Source: Lachnospiraceae bacterium (GTDB lineage Bacteria; Bacillota; Clostridia; Lachnospirales; Lachnospiraceae). Taken from it: a stretch of DNA of 64,000 bases. The position numbers and the translations under genes were made by a program. The notes under the pieces were generated by a model, which worked only from the letters and a program-made list of their open reading frames with translations, did no database searches and was not told the DNA's origin. Location: NCBI GenBank assembly GCA_022845895.1, contig AP025573.1:3072501-3136500 (forward strand), written 5' to 3'. The first letter of the stretch is position 1. Every line of letters begins with the position of its first letter. Positions 50,850-58,980 of this stretch are shown here, piece by piece.

Positions 50850-51018
50850 AGTAATCGTAATGAAGAAGAGCCGAAGAATCCTTTCCGTAGCCTTTATCCT
50901 GCGGGATGTAAGCCGCTATCGGCGCGCATTCTGCAGGGTTAGGGATACGTGAAATAGTCGAAGCCTCGGACGCATCGAAGCAGATGCCACCCGGCTCCCA
51001 GTCCGCAGCCACTTTACT
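50850..51018 (-). repeat. Structured palindromic repeat, copy C (after lspA)
   Basis: Read on the minus strand it starts 11 bases past the lspA stop with AGTAAAGTGGCTGCGGACTG then GGAGCCGGGTGGCATCTGC. The central hairpin CCTGCAGAATG/CATCCCGCAGG has the conserved tip CCGATAGCGG. The flanking GTATCC/GGCTAC pairing replaces the CAGATTCCT/AGGAATCTG of other copies. Its right arm is missing and merges into copy B near 50850. Confidence 0.85.
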
Positions 51019-51028
51019 TAAACGCCAC

Positions 51029-51505
51029 TCATGAACGGGATCCGGCCCCTGGTAATAATCTGCCCAAACCTGACAATATAAGGCCCGCCACGATAAATAT
51101 ATCCGCCAGATTCACCGTCAGTCGGGACAGGAAATCATTCTTGCTTCTAAATCCTATGTAATCGATTACTTTCCCTCTTACCAGGCGGTCAAATATATTG
51201 CTGTACGCTCCTGCGCTGAATATGCCCGTGCCAAGCTTCTCCACACGCCGCCCCTTTCTTGCAAACAGCAGTACATTACAGGCAGCGAGTGCTGCTCCCA
51301 TTACCGCCGTCACTGACTTCACAAGACAGGGACATTTATCCAGCGCATGCAGCATGAATCCTCTGTTATACACTTTTCGGATTACAATCTTCTCTTTGAC
51401 AAGCTCTTTTTCTTCCCCGCTGTCCAGATTCTCCTCTACATGCTGCTTCAGCAGCATATCCAAGCTGAACAGGAGTGCCATAATACCAACTGCCAGTACA
51501 GCCAT
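51029..51505 (-). CDS. lspA: Signal peptidase II family protein
   Basis: The 158-residue protein has four hydrophobic helices and the aspartic-protease motifs of LspA: 'GAYSNIFDRLVRGKVIDYIG' near 98 (N-x-x-D-R) and 'TVNLADIFIVAG' near 130 (N-x-A-D). 'VYNRGFMLHALD' near 45 matches the conserved 'xNxGaaf' loop, with differences. It would cut signal peptides from lipoproteins after Lgt has acted; a TPR lipoprotein lies in this window. The divergent loop suggests an LspA paralogue, and I cannot exclude that it is the only one. It follows a small coiled-coil gene without a gap. Confidence 0.85.
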   Translation of the reverse strand: MAVLAVGIMALLFSLDMLLKQHVEENLDSGEEKELVKEKIVIRKVYNRGFMLHALDKCPCLVKSVTAVMGAALAACNVLLFARKGRRVEKLGTGIFSAGAYSNIFDRLVRGKVIDYIGFRSKNDFLSRLTVNLADIFIVAGLILSGLGRLLPGAGSRS

Positions 51506-51796
51506 CTATCGTTCTCCTCTGATCCTTGCTATTTCCTCTTCCTGTTTTTCTATCTGTAAGCCGCGTTTCTCAATCTCTTCGCAAAGCGCAATACAGTCTG
51601 TGTCATTTACCTCACCTTGCCGGAACTTGTCATATACCATCTTGCCGATGTCCATAAGGTCTCTCTCACTTGCACGTTTCAGAGTGCGGATATCACTCCT
51701 GCGCTTCTGGATTTCCAGCGTATCTTCCGTCTTTTTCCCGATGTCATTCGCCACCTCGGATATTCTCTTTCCTAAGTCCTCAAAAAAATCTGCCAT
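51506..51796 (-). CDS. Small coiled-coil protein, function unknown
   Basis: The ATG at 51796 has AAAGGAG eight bases upstream and gives 96 residues. The start 'MADFFEDLGKRISEVANDIG' is an amphipathic helix, and residues 25-95 are charged heptad-like helices ('IQKRRSDIRTLKRASERDLM', 'CEEIEKRGLQIEKQEEEIAR'). It resembles the helical front of zinc-ribbon 'YtxH/DUF' type clostridial proteins but without the ribbon. It abuts the lspA-like gene and follows the subtilase gene by 37 bases. Confidence 0.8.
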   Translation of the reverse strand: MADFFEDLGKRISEVANDIGKKTEDTLEIQKRRSDIRTLKRASERDLMDIGKMVYDKFRQGEVNDTDCIALCEEIEKRGLQIEKQEEEIARIRGER

Positions 51797-51832
51797 ATCT
51801 GACACTCCTTTGTTTTTCATTCTACCTTTTCA

Positions 51833-53539
51833 CTATAATCTTCTCAGCCTGTCTAGCGACTGGTACACGTCCAGTGTCCCATAGCCCCACTGCCGATTCG
51901 GATAATCTAACAGAGGCTTCTGCTGCGCTCCAAGCACGAACAGATTCCTGACCTCGCTGGCTCCCGCCCCAAGGTTCAGCTCCTGCTCCCTCACGAGCCA
52001 CTCCGCCATAAGGGCAGATGCACCACAGGTCAATCCGACCGCAACGCTTGAGCCCGTTCTGGCTGCAAATCTTCCGCCGGGCACGGCGCCGGTCACGCCC
52101 ACACCGGGTGCTGCAAAGTCCGGTTTGATGTAACCATCTCTAGTATACCCTCTCCCGGAATTAATATCAATACTATTGTCCACACTGTTGTAGTAAGCTA
52201 CCGTCATGCTGTAGGTCGTGCTCCCAGGCTCCGTGATGGTCGTCTCCGGGTCTGCTTCTAAGAAGAAGACTTCCCCGCTCAGGAACTCCTTCACAGGAAG
52301 CCACATATGGAACACGCCGTCAGAGAGCTGGAGCGGCTGCACCGCGACCCTCCATATACCCTCGGAAGGGCCGTCAAATTTCAGGAAGATAAGCTGAGCG
52401 TCATTGTTCTCTGTAAGCAGCCTGTATTCTACGGTAACCCTTGTCTGGTCAAATGTGAACGTAAACACATATCTGCTCCCCTGCCGGATGGAGATGACCG
52501 GCGTACGCTCTCCGGAAGGAGATATGATGGATACGGTCATCACGTTTGGAATCGAAGTCCACAATTCCGCAACAAATCCACTTACTCCTGCCCCCACCCG
52601 GATTTCAACTTCTCTCTGTTCCCTCATATTTTCTAATGTGCCAGAAAAATGATGCCGTTCATTTGCTTCATTTCCTCCGCCGATTACTACAATCCGGTTG
52701 ATTGTTGTGGAATACCTGTTAAGTACGTTTGAAAGCAGCGTGGCGCTGTTATGTCCTCCAAAATTTGTTCCAAGCGCGATACACATGACGAGGGGTATCT
52801 TCCGTTCTGCCGCCAGCAGGCTCAGATAGCGGAGGCCGAGCATGATGTCATTTTCCTGATAGCAGATTGCATCCGGCCTAATCTTATAGAACTCCTTCAG
52901 ATAGTCCTTGGCCTCTTTAAGTTTTACAACTGCAATGGTGGACTCCGGAGCCGCCCCGAGAAACTGGTTTTCCACATCTGCCCCTCCGGCCGCTACACTG
53001 GCCAGAAACGTCCCGTGCCCATTTGTATCCGCTGTCGGTACAAGCTCATCGGGTGTACCTGACCGAAGGGCCTCGTTAATCAGATCTTCACGGTATTCGC
53101 TGCCGAATGCGAATCCCTCCGGCGGTGTGCCATCCTGAATCGTCTGATCCCAGATTCCTGCAATTCTTGTGCTTCCGTCCAGATTGCGGAATACAGAATT
53201 CTTATAATCAATTCCCGTATCCACAAATCCAATCATTACGCCAGTGCCCATAAGCTGCAGAGCCGGATAATTCTGCGCGGCAGTTATCCCCGATTCGTTC
53301 AGGGCAGCCATATCCAGCAGGCAATAGCAGTTTGGGATAGCATTATACCAGTATCTTTCTATGCTTAAAGGTTCCATTTCTTCGCTGTCTACGTATATCG
53401 CTTTATATCCATAGTCCATATCCTGCATACAATACTGGTCACCTTCAAGTCCCATATCGCTAATGCTGCGGAAACCCGGAAAAATAAAATCCCAGTAATC
53501 CTGGGATAATATCTGCTCCTTGCATATTGCATCGTCCAT
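51833..53539 (-). CDS. Subtilisin-like (S8) protease, Csp type
   Basis: The 568-residue protein has the catalytic Asp in 'GFVDTGIDYKNSVF' near 101, His in 'DTNGHGTFLASVAAGG' near 180 and Ser in 'ARTGSSVAVGLTCGAS' near 513. The large insertion between His and Ser (residues about 300-450) is the 'jelly-roll' domain of Csp germination proteases of clostridia. No signal peptide is seen. In spore-formers CspB/CspC relatives process the cortex lytic enzyme or sense germinants. Here the triad is complete, so proteolysis is expected, with the substrate unknown. Its start codon is only a few bases past the antiporter terminator. Confidence 0.9.
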   Translation of the reverse strand: MDDAICKEQILSQDYWDFIFPGFRSISDMGLEGDQYCMQDMDYGYKAIYVDSEEMEPLSIERYWYNAIPNCYCLLDMAALNESGITAAQNYPALQLMGTGVMIGFVDTGIDYKNSVFRNLDGSTRIAGIWDQTIQDGTPPEGFAFGSEYREDLINEALRSGTPDELVPTADTNGHGTFLASVAAGGADVENQFLGAAPESTIAVVKLKEAKDYLKEFYKIRPDAICYQENDIMLGLRYLSLLAAERKIPLVMCIALGTNFGGHNSATLLSNVLNRYSTTINRIVVIGGGNEANERHHFSGTLENMREQREVEIRVGAGVSGFVAELWTSIPNVMTVSIISPSGERTPVISIRQGSRYVFTFTFDQTRVTVEYRLLTENNDAQLIFLKFDGPSEGIWRVAVQPLQLSDGVFHMWLPVKEFLSGEVFFLEADPETTITEPGSTTYSMTVAYYNSVDNSIDINSGRGYTRDGYIKPDFAAPGVGVTGAVPGGRFAARTGSSVAVGLTCGASALMAEWLVREQELNLGAGASEVRNLFVLGAQQKPLLDYPNRQWGYGTLDVYQSLDRLRRL

Positions 53540-53540
53540 A

Positions 53541-53577
53541 AAAAAACCTCATATACTTTTTAATAAAGTATATGAGG
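53541..53577 (-). terminator. Terminator of the antiporter gene
   Basis: CCTCATATACTTT (53547-53559) and AAAGTATATGAGG (53565-53577) form a perfect 13-bp stem with a 5-base loop. Six T follow on the minus strand (53541-53546), directly before the subtilase start codon at 53539. Confidence 0.82.
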
Positions 53578-53602
53578 AAAGTATGCTTCTATGTGCATAA
53601 AG

Positions 53603-54862
53603 CTATTTTTCTTCTCCACGCAGAATAGAAGCCCCTTCATAGTAGCTGGATACTTCCTTCTCCTTTGCTACCGGGAGATCCGGACCCTTCTTGAAGATGA
53701 TTTTCAGAAGAACAGGGGTAATAATTGTCGTAAATACGACCATGATTACTACAGGTCCGAGGAATGCAGAACTCATAAGCCCTACCGCCGTGCCTTTGCT
53801 CGCCACGATCAGGGCAACCTCGCCACGCGATATCATGCCGACGCCGATCCGCTTACACTGATACGGCTTATAGCCGCATACTTTTGCCCCGAGGCCACAG
53901 CCAATAATCTTCGTCAGGACCGCCACCACCATAAGAAGCAGGGCAAACGCGACGATGAGGCCGCTCATCTTAGGAAGCACGACCTTCAGCCCGATACTCG
54001 CAAAGAATACGGGAGACAGCAGCATATACGACAGTGTATCAAACTTCGTCTGGATAAATACAGACCGCTCTGTATTGGATATAATCAGGCCCGCGATAAA
54101 CGCACCGGTAATATCCGCCACACCAAAATACTGTTCCGCGATATATGCCATGAGAAGGCAGAACACGAACGCGATGATTACGTGCCTGTGCAGCCCTCTG
54201 GACGCGCCCTCTGTCCATGCTTTGTATACTTTGTAGAAGATGAAGCCGGCCACTGCTGAGAAGACGAAGAAACCAACAATCTTCAGCATGACCGCACCAA
54301 TATGTACAGACGGGTCTGCCATGCTCGTCACTACGGTAAGAGCAATGATACCGAGTATATCGTCGATAATGGCAGCTCCCAGTATCGCATTCCCGGAGCG
54401 GGTCTTGAGCTTGCCCATCTCTTTGAGCGTCTCGACCGTAATGCTGACAGAGGTCGCTGTCAGGATAATCCCTATAAATATATTCTGGAGAAATATGCTT
54501 GCCGCCGCGTCAGATGCAATCATATCCGGCCTGTTGAAAAAATAAGCCAGACCGAAGCCGCCTGCAAGCGGTACAAGCACGCCACAGAGCGCGATGACGA
54601 ACGACGCCTTCCCGCTCGCCTTTAGTTCCTTGATGTCGGTCTCAAGTCCCGCGCAGAACATAAGAACGATAACTCCAATCTCGGCGACCTCATGGATGAA
54701 GCTCGTCTCCGTCAGCACGCCTGCCACCGCGGGACCAAGCAGAAGCCCTGCAAGCAGCGCTCCCACCACCTGCGGCATCTGTACCTTCCGCGTAGCCAGT
54801 CCTAACAGTTTCGTACATAACAAAATAATTGCCAGATCCAGCAAATAACTATAACTATTCAT
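53603..54862 (-). CDS. Cation:proton antiporter (CPA2, Kef/NapA type)
   Basis: The 419-residue protein has about 12 transmembrane helices and the CPA2 pattern 'VVGALLAGLLLGPAVAG' near 30, 'EIGVIVLMFCAGLETDIKEL' near 60, 'AILGAAIIDDILGIIALTVV' near 160 (the DD of the ion site) and 'MISRGEVALIVASKGTAVGL' near 345. No TrkA-N or nucleotide domain follows. It exchanges Na+ or K+ for H+. Its ATG overlaps the clpX stop by one base (TAATG), an odd but tight coupling. Confidence 0.93.
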   Translation of the reverse strand: MNSYSYLLDLAIILLCTKLLGLATRKVQMPQVVGALLAGLLLGPAVAGVLTETSFIHEVAEIGVIVLMFCAGLETDIKELKASGKASFVIALCGVLVPLAGGFGLAYFFNRPDMIASDAAASIFLQNIFIGIILTATSVSITVETLKEMGKLKTRSGNAILGAAIIDDILGIIALTVVTSMADPSVHIGAVMLKIVGFFVFSAVAGFIFYKVYKAWTEGASRGLHRHVIIAFVFCLLMAYIAEQYFGVADITGAFIAGLIISNTERSVFIQTKFDTLSYMLLSPVFFASIGLKVVLPKMSGLIVAFALLLMVVAVLTKIIGCGLGAKVCGYKPYQCKRIGVGMISRGEVALIVASKGTAVGLMSSAFLGPVVIMVVFTTIITPVLLKIIFKKGPDLPVAKEKEVSSYYEGASILRGEEK

Positions 54863-56301
54863 TATCTCAACCTCGCAACTTCCTGTCCTCTGAGCATGAT
54901 GACAGGTCCTCCCGTTCCTTCTATGTATTCTTTGGTAATCGTCACTTCTCCGATATTGTCATCCTTCGGAATCTCATACATGATATCCAGCATGAATTCC
55001 TCGATGATGGCACGCAGCGCTCTTGCACCGGTATCTTTCTCTATCGCTTTCCTGGCGATGGCGCCCAAAGCCCCTTCGTCAAAATCCAGCTTTACCTCAT
55101 CCAGAGCCAGCAGTTTCTGATACTGCTTTAAAATCGCGTTCTTCGGCTCCTTCAGTATCTTGACGAGCATATCTTCATCGAGTCCGCGCAATGTGAATAT
55201 AATCGGAAGCCGGCCGATAAACTCCGGTATCATTCCAAAGTTACGCAGATCTTCTATCGTCACCTTCTCCAGAATCGTCTTGTCATGATCATATTTATCT
55301 TTCAAGTCCGCCCCGAAACCGATAGATGACTGCTTCGACAGGCGCTCTTTGATAATACCGTCCAAATCTGGGAAAGCCCCGCCGCATATGAACAGAATAT
55401 TTCTCGTATTTACCGTAGTAAGAGGCACCATGGCATTCTTACTGTTCGCCCCGACGGGCACTTCCACATCGCTCCCTTCCAGGAGCTTAAGCATTCCCTG
55501 CTGGACCGATTCCCCGCTGACGTCCCTCTGGCTCGTGTTCTTCTTCTTGGCAATCTTGTCTATCTCATCAATGAATATGATGCCCTGTTCCGCCTTCTCC
55601 ACATCGTTGTCAGCAGCTGCCAGCAGCTTGGATACGACACTCTCTATATCGTCTCCTATGTAGCCGGCCTCCGTAAGAGAGGTGGCGTCTGTTATGGCAA
55701 GCGGTACGTCAAGAAGACGCGCCAGCGTCTTAACAAGGTATGTCTTGCCGGAGCCGGTAGGACCGATCATCAGCATATTCGACTTCTCAATCTCAATGTC
55801 ATCCATCGTGTCCGTGGCAACCCTCTTATAGTGGTTATACACCGCGACGGACATCACTTTCTTGGCATACTCCTGGCCGACTACATATTCATCCAGGCTC
55901 GACTTGATCTTATGAGGCGCCGGAATCTCCCTGATATCAATCAGAGGCTTTTTCTCTTCGCTTTCCTTTTTCTTTTTGATCTTCTGCTGTTTCGGGACAT
56001 TCTGCTGCTCCATGTCAGACATATTGAACACCTGGACCCCCGGCATGTTCATGAGCTGGCTGTAATCTATCTGTCCGCTGCTCATGGCGTCAAAGCTCTT
56101 CTGCATACAGTCGCTGCACACGGATATATTGTTAGGCAGTTCTATCATCTTGCCTGCGGTGCTCTCCGGACGGTGGCAGATAAAGCAGACTTTTTCGTAT
56201 TCATCGTCTTCCTTTTTCGTGTCTTCCACTTCTACGTTAGCATCGTCCACTTTCTCTATCTCTGTGTCGTTCATTTCCTTATTCTTATCCTTATCAGTCA
56301 T
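54862..56301 (-). CDS. clpX: Clp protease ATP-binding subunit ClpX
   Basis: The 479-residue protein has an acidic 38-residue extension ('MNDTEIEKVDDANVEVEDTK') before the zinc-binding domain 'CFICHRPESTAG...CSDCMQ' (about 39-73). A charged linker near 100-120 contains 'QQKIKKKKESEEKK', followed by the AAA+ core 'LMIGPTGSGKTYLVKTLARL' near 167 and 'IIFIDEIDKIAKKK'. The ClpP-docking loop region is near 'RGLDED' with an 'IGF'-like 'SIGFGAD' segment. Canonical ClpX is about 420 residues and usually sits with clpP and tig. Here it is with ligA and an antiporter, so it may be a second ClpX. It unfolds substrates for ClpP. Confidence 0.93.
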   Translation of the reverse strand: MTDKDKNKEMNDTEIEKVDDANVEVEDTKKEDDEYEKVCFICHRPESTAGKMIELPNNISVCSDCMQKSFDAMSSGQIDYSQLMNMPGVQVFNMSDMEQQNVPKQQKIKKKKESEEKKPLIDIREIPAPHKIKSSLDEYVVGQEYAKKVMSVAVYNHYKRVATDTMDDIEIEKSNMLMIGPTGSGKTYLVKTLARLLDVPLAITDATSLTEAGYIGDDIESVVSKLLAAADNDVEKAEQGIIFIDEIDKIAKKKNTSQRDVSGESVQQGMLKLLEGSDVEVPVGANSKNAMVPLTTVNTRNILFICGGAFPDLDGIIKERLSKQSSIGFGADLKDKYDHDKTILEKVTIEDLRNFGMIPEFIGRLPIIFTLRGLDEDMLVKILKEPKNAILKQYQKLLALDEVKLDFDEGALGAIARKAIEKDTGARALRAIIEEFMLDIMYEIPKDDNIGEVTITKEYIEGTGGPVIMLRGQEVARLR

Positions 56302-56318
56302 TTCTTCCCTTCTTTCTG

Positions 56319-58289
56319 TCAGCCCTGACTATCACCGAGCATTTCCAGGAAATCTTTTTCAGATATGATGGGAATCCCCAGTTCATTGGCTTTCTTATTC
56401 TTGGATGATGTGGATGCCACATCATTATTTATGAGGTAATTTGTCTTGGAAGTCACGGAACCTGTCACTTTTCCGCCAAGGCTTTCTATGAGTTCCTTTA
56501 CCTCTCCCCGGTTAGCGAAGTGTTCCACACTTCCGGTTATTACAAAGTTAACGCCTGTAAATCTCTGTTCCTGCTGCTTCATCTCCTCTTCAGGTATGGT
56601 CAGCTCTTCCAGAAGTTCGCGGAATATACGCACATGCTTCTCATCCGAGAAGTATTCTACGAAGGCCCCGGCTATTACGCCTCCCACGCCCTGTATCGCG
56701 CTGAGCTCTTCCACGCCGGCAAGAAGCATCTTATCAATATCATAGCCGAATTCCCTGCATATCATCTTGGCATTGGCTAGACCGATATTGGCTATCCCAA
56801 GCCCATAGATGACCCTGGGCAGTGTCGTTGTCCTTGCTTTCTCTATGCTCTCGATTAGATTGCGATAGGATTTCTCCCCGAACCCCTCCATCGTCTGGAT
56901 CTCTTCCTGGTGACGGTCAAGATGAAATATATCTGCATACTCTTTAATATACCCCTTCACGATGAATTTTTCCAGTGTTGCTTCAGATAATCCTTCAATA
57001 TTCAGGGCATCCCTGCTTACAAAAAGGGCAAACGACTTCAGATGCTTTGCCTGGCATTCCGGATTCACACAGTACAATGCCCTGGCATTGCTGACCTGCT
57101 TCACCTCCGTATCACCACCGCACACCGGACAGTGCGCAGGAATGTCTGTTACGCCGCTTCTCGTCAGGTTCTCGGCTATCTGCGGGATAATCATGTTGGC
57201 CTTGTATACTTCTATCTCATCGCCGACGCCAAGCTCCAGCTCCTCCATTATGCTTAAGTTATGGACGCTGGCTCTGCTGACCGTAGTGCCTTCAAGCTCT
57301 ACCGGCTCAAATATGGCGACCGGATTAATCAGCCCTGTCCTGGACGGGCTCCACTCTATCTCAAGCAGCTTCGTCTCCTTCGTCTCGTCCGCCCATTTGA
57401 AAGCAAACGAGTCTCTTGGAAACTTGGAAGTTCTTCCCAGCGACCGGCCGTATTCCACATCATCATATACTAACACAAGTCCGTCCGATGGGAAATCGTT
57501 TCCGGCTATTTTTTCCGAAAATTTAATAACTTCTTCCTCCAGCGTATCCTTGGTAACTACGTGATATTCTACTACTTCAAATCCCTGTCCCTTCAGCCAT
57601 TCCATCTGACAGACTCTCGAATTGCGAAAATCGACCCCCTCTGCCTGTACGAGCGTAAACGCATAGAACCTGACATTGCGCCTGGCCGTAATCTCATTGT
57701 TCAGCTGGCGTACAGAGCCGCTGCAAAGGTTGCGGGGATTCTTATATCTTGCGTCGGCATCCTCTATCTCTTTGTTGATTCTTGCAAAATCCTTATATCC
57801 TATCACCGCTTCGCCCCTCAGAATCAGCTCCCCTTTATAAGCTATCTGGATTGGGATGTTCTTGAATACTCTGGCGTTGTTCGTGATGACTTCACCGACT
57901 TCACCGTTGCCTCTCGTAACTGCTTTATATAACTCCCCGTCCCGGTACGTAAGCACGATCGTCAGGCCGTCCAGCTTCCATGACATCATCACCTTCTGGT
58001 CTCCGGCAAACTTTTTGAGCTCCTCTACGTCTTTCGTCTTGTCCAGTGACAGCATCGGACTGTCGTGCCGCTCTTTCGGCAGCTCGCTTTGCACCTCATA
58101 ACCGACATGAGCGGTAGGACTGCCTGAAAGAGTAATGCCAAGCTCTTTCTCCAAAGACAGCAGTTCGTCATACAGCCTGTCATATTCATAATTGCTCATG
58201 ATTTCTTCTGCGTCCTGATAATATGCTTTTCCCGCCTTATTCAGCTGTTCTACCAGTTCCTGCATTCTTTCCTTTTTCTGTCTGCTCAT
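56319..58289 (-). CDS. ligA: NAD-dependent DNA ligase
   Basis: The 656-residue protein has the adenylation site Lys in 'MSWKLDGLTIVLTYRDGE' near 101, 'EWSPSRTGLINPVAIFEPVE' in the OB region, the C4 zinc finger 'CPVCGGDTEV...YCVNPEC' near 400, helix-hairpin-helix repeats and a C-terminal BRCT domain ('VNFVITGSVEHFANRGEVKE'). It seals nicks in replication and repair. The catalytic 'KLDG' replaces the more common 'KxDG' with allowed variation. The start is uncertain: ATG 58289 or 58265. Either start lies inside or near the end of the pseudouridine synthase gene, which it overlaps. Confidence 0.95.
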   Translation of the reverse strand: MSRQKKERMQELVEQLNKAGKAYYQDAEEIMSNYEYDRLYDELLSLEKELGITLSGSPTAHVGYEVQSELPKERHDSPMLSLDKTKDVEELKKFAGDQKVMMSWKLDGLTIVLTYRDGELYKAVTRGNGEVGEVITNNARVFKNIPIQIAYKGELILRGEAVIGYKDFARINKEIEDADARYKNPRNLCSGSVRQLNNEITARRNVRFYAFTLVQAEGVDFRNSRVCQMEWLKGQGFEVVEYHVVTKDTLEEEVIKFSEKIAGNDFPSDGLVLVYDDVEYGRSLGRTSKFPRDSFAFKWADETKETKLLEIEWSPSRTGLINPVAIFEPVELEGTTVSRASVHNLSIMEELELGVGDEIEVYKANMIIPQIAENLTRSGVTDIPAHCPVCGGDTEVKQVSNARALYCVNPECQAKHLKSFALFVSRDALNIEGLSEATLEKFIVKGYIKEYADIFHLDRHQEEIQTMEGFGEKSYRNLIESIEKARTTTLPRVIYGLGIANIGLANAKMICREFGYDIDKMLLAGVEELSAIQGVGGVIAGAFVEYFSDEKHVRIFRELLEELTIPEEEMKQQEQRFTGVNFVITGSVEHFANRGEVKELIESLGGKVTGSVTSKTNYLINNDVASTSSKNKKANELGIPIISEKDFLEMLGDSQG

Positions 58290-58980
58290 ATAATTCCATT
58301 AACTCCTGCTCTGTCAGTTTTCGATAAGCACCAGGTTTTAGATTCCCCAGTTCAATATTCATAATCCGTATTCTAACCAGCCGCTTCACCTTATATCCGA
58401 GCGCGTCACACATTCTTCTAATCTGCCGGTTCAGCCCCTGGGTCAATATGACAGTGAATACATAAGTCCCGCACTTTTGCGCCCTGCACGGCCTGGTGGT
58501 CTCATCAAGGCCTTTCTCTCTGTCTGTAATCCTTACGCCTGAAGACATCCTGCTTATGAATTCTTCTGTCACGGGTCTGTCCACCCACACTTTGTATTCC
58601 TTCTCATGCCCGTACCTGGAACGCATCATGCCGTTGATAAGCCCGCCGTCGTTCGTCATGATGAGAAGCCCCTCGGAGTCTTTGTCCAGCCTTCCCGCGT
58701 ACGTAATACGCTCCGGATATTTTAAAAAGCGGATAATATTGTTCTTTACCCGCTTGTCTTCCGTACACACGATACCGGCGGGCTTATGCACCGCCAGCAC
58801 TATCTTTTCGTCTTTGCCTCTTATGAGTCTCTTGCCTACCCGTACTTCATGGGAGGAATCCACCTGCATGCCGGTCACTGCCTTCTTACCGTCCACCGTC
58901 ACACGTCCTGCCTCAATCAGCCTGTCGGCCTCACGTCTGGAACAGACGCCCGCCTCACTTATAAACTTATTCAGTCTCAT
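58237..58980 (-). CDS. rluF: 23S rRNA pseudouridine synthase, RluF/RsuA type
   Basis: The 247-residue protein has an S4 RNA-binding domain at the start ('MRLNKFISEAGVCSRREADR') and the catalytic Asp in 'YAGRLDKDSEGLLIMTNDG' near 96. 'QGLNRQIRRMCDALGYKVKR' near 180 is the RsuA/RluB/E/F motif. The 'YVFTVILTQGLNRQIRRM' form is closest to RluF, which modifies U2604. It overlaps ligA downstream by 53 bases and the DHHW gene upstream by 14 bases. Confidence 0.9.
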   Translation of the reverse strand: MRLNKFISEAGVCSRREADRLIEAGRVTVDGKKAVTGMQVDSSHEVRVGKRLIRGKDEKIVLAVHKPAGIVCTEDKRVKNNIIRFLKYPERITYAGRLDKDSEGLLIMTNDGGLINGMMRSRYGHEKEYKVWVDRPVTEEFISRMSSGVRITDREKGLDETTRPCRAQKCGTYVFTVILTQGLNRQIRRMCDALGYKVKRLVRIRIMNIELGNLKPGAYRKLTEQELMELYEQTEKGKNAGTGRTAE

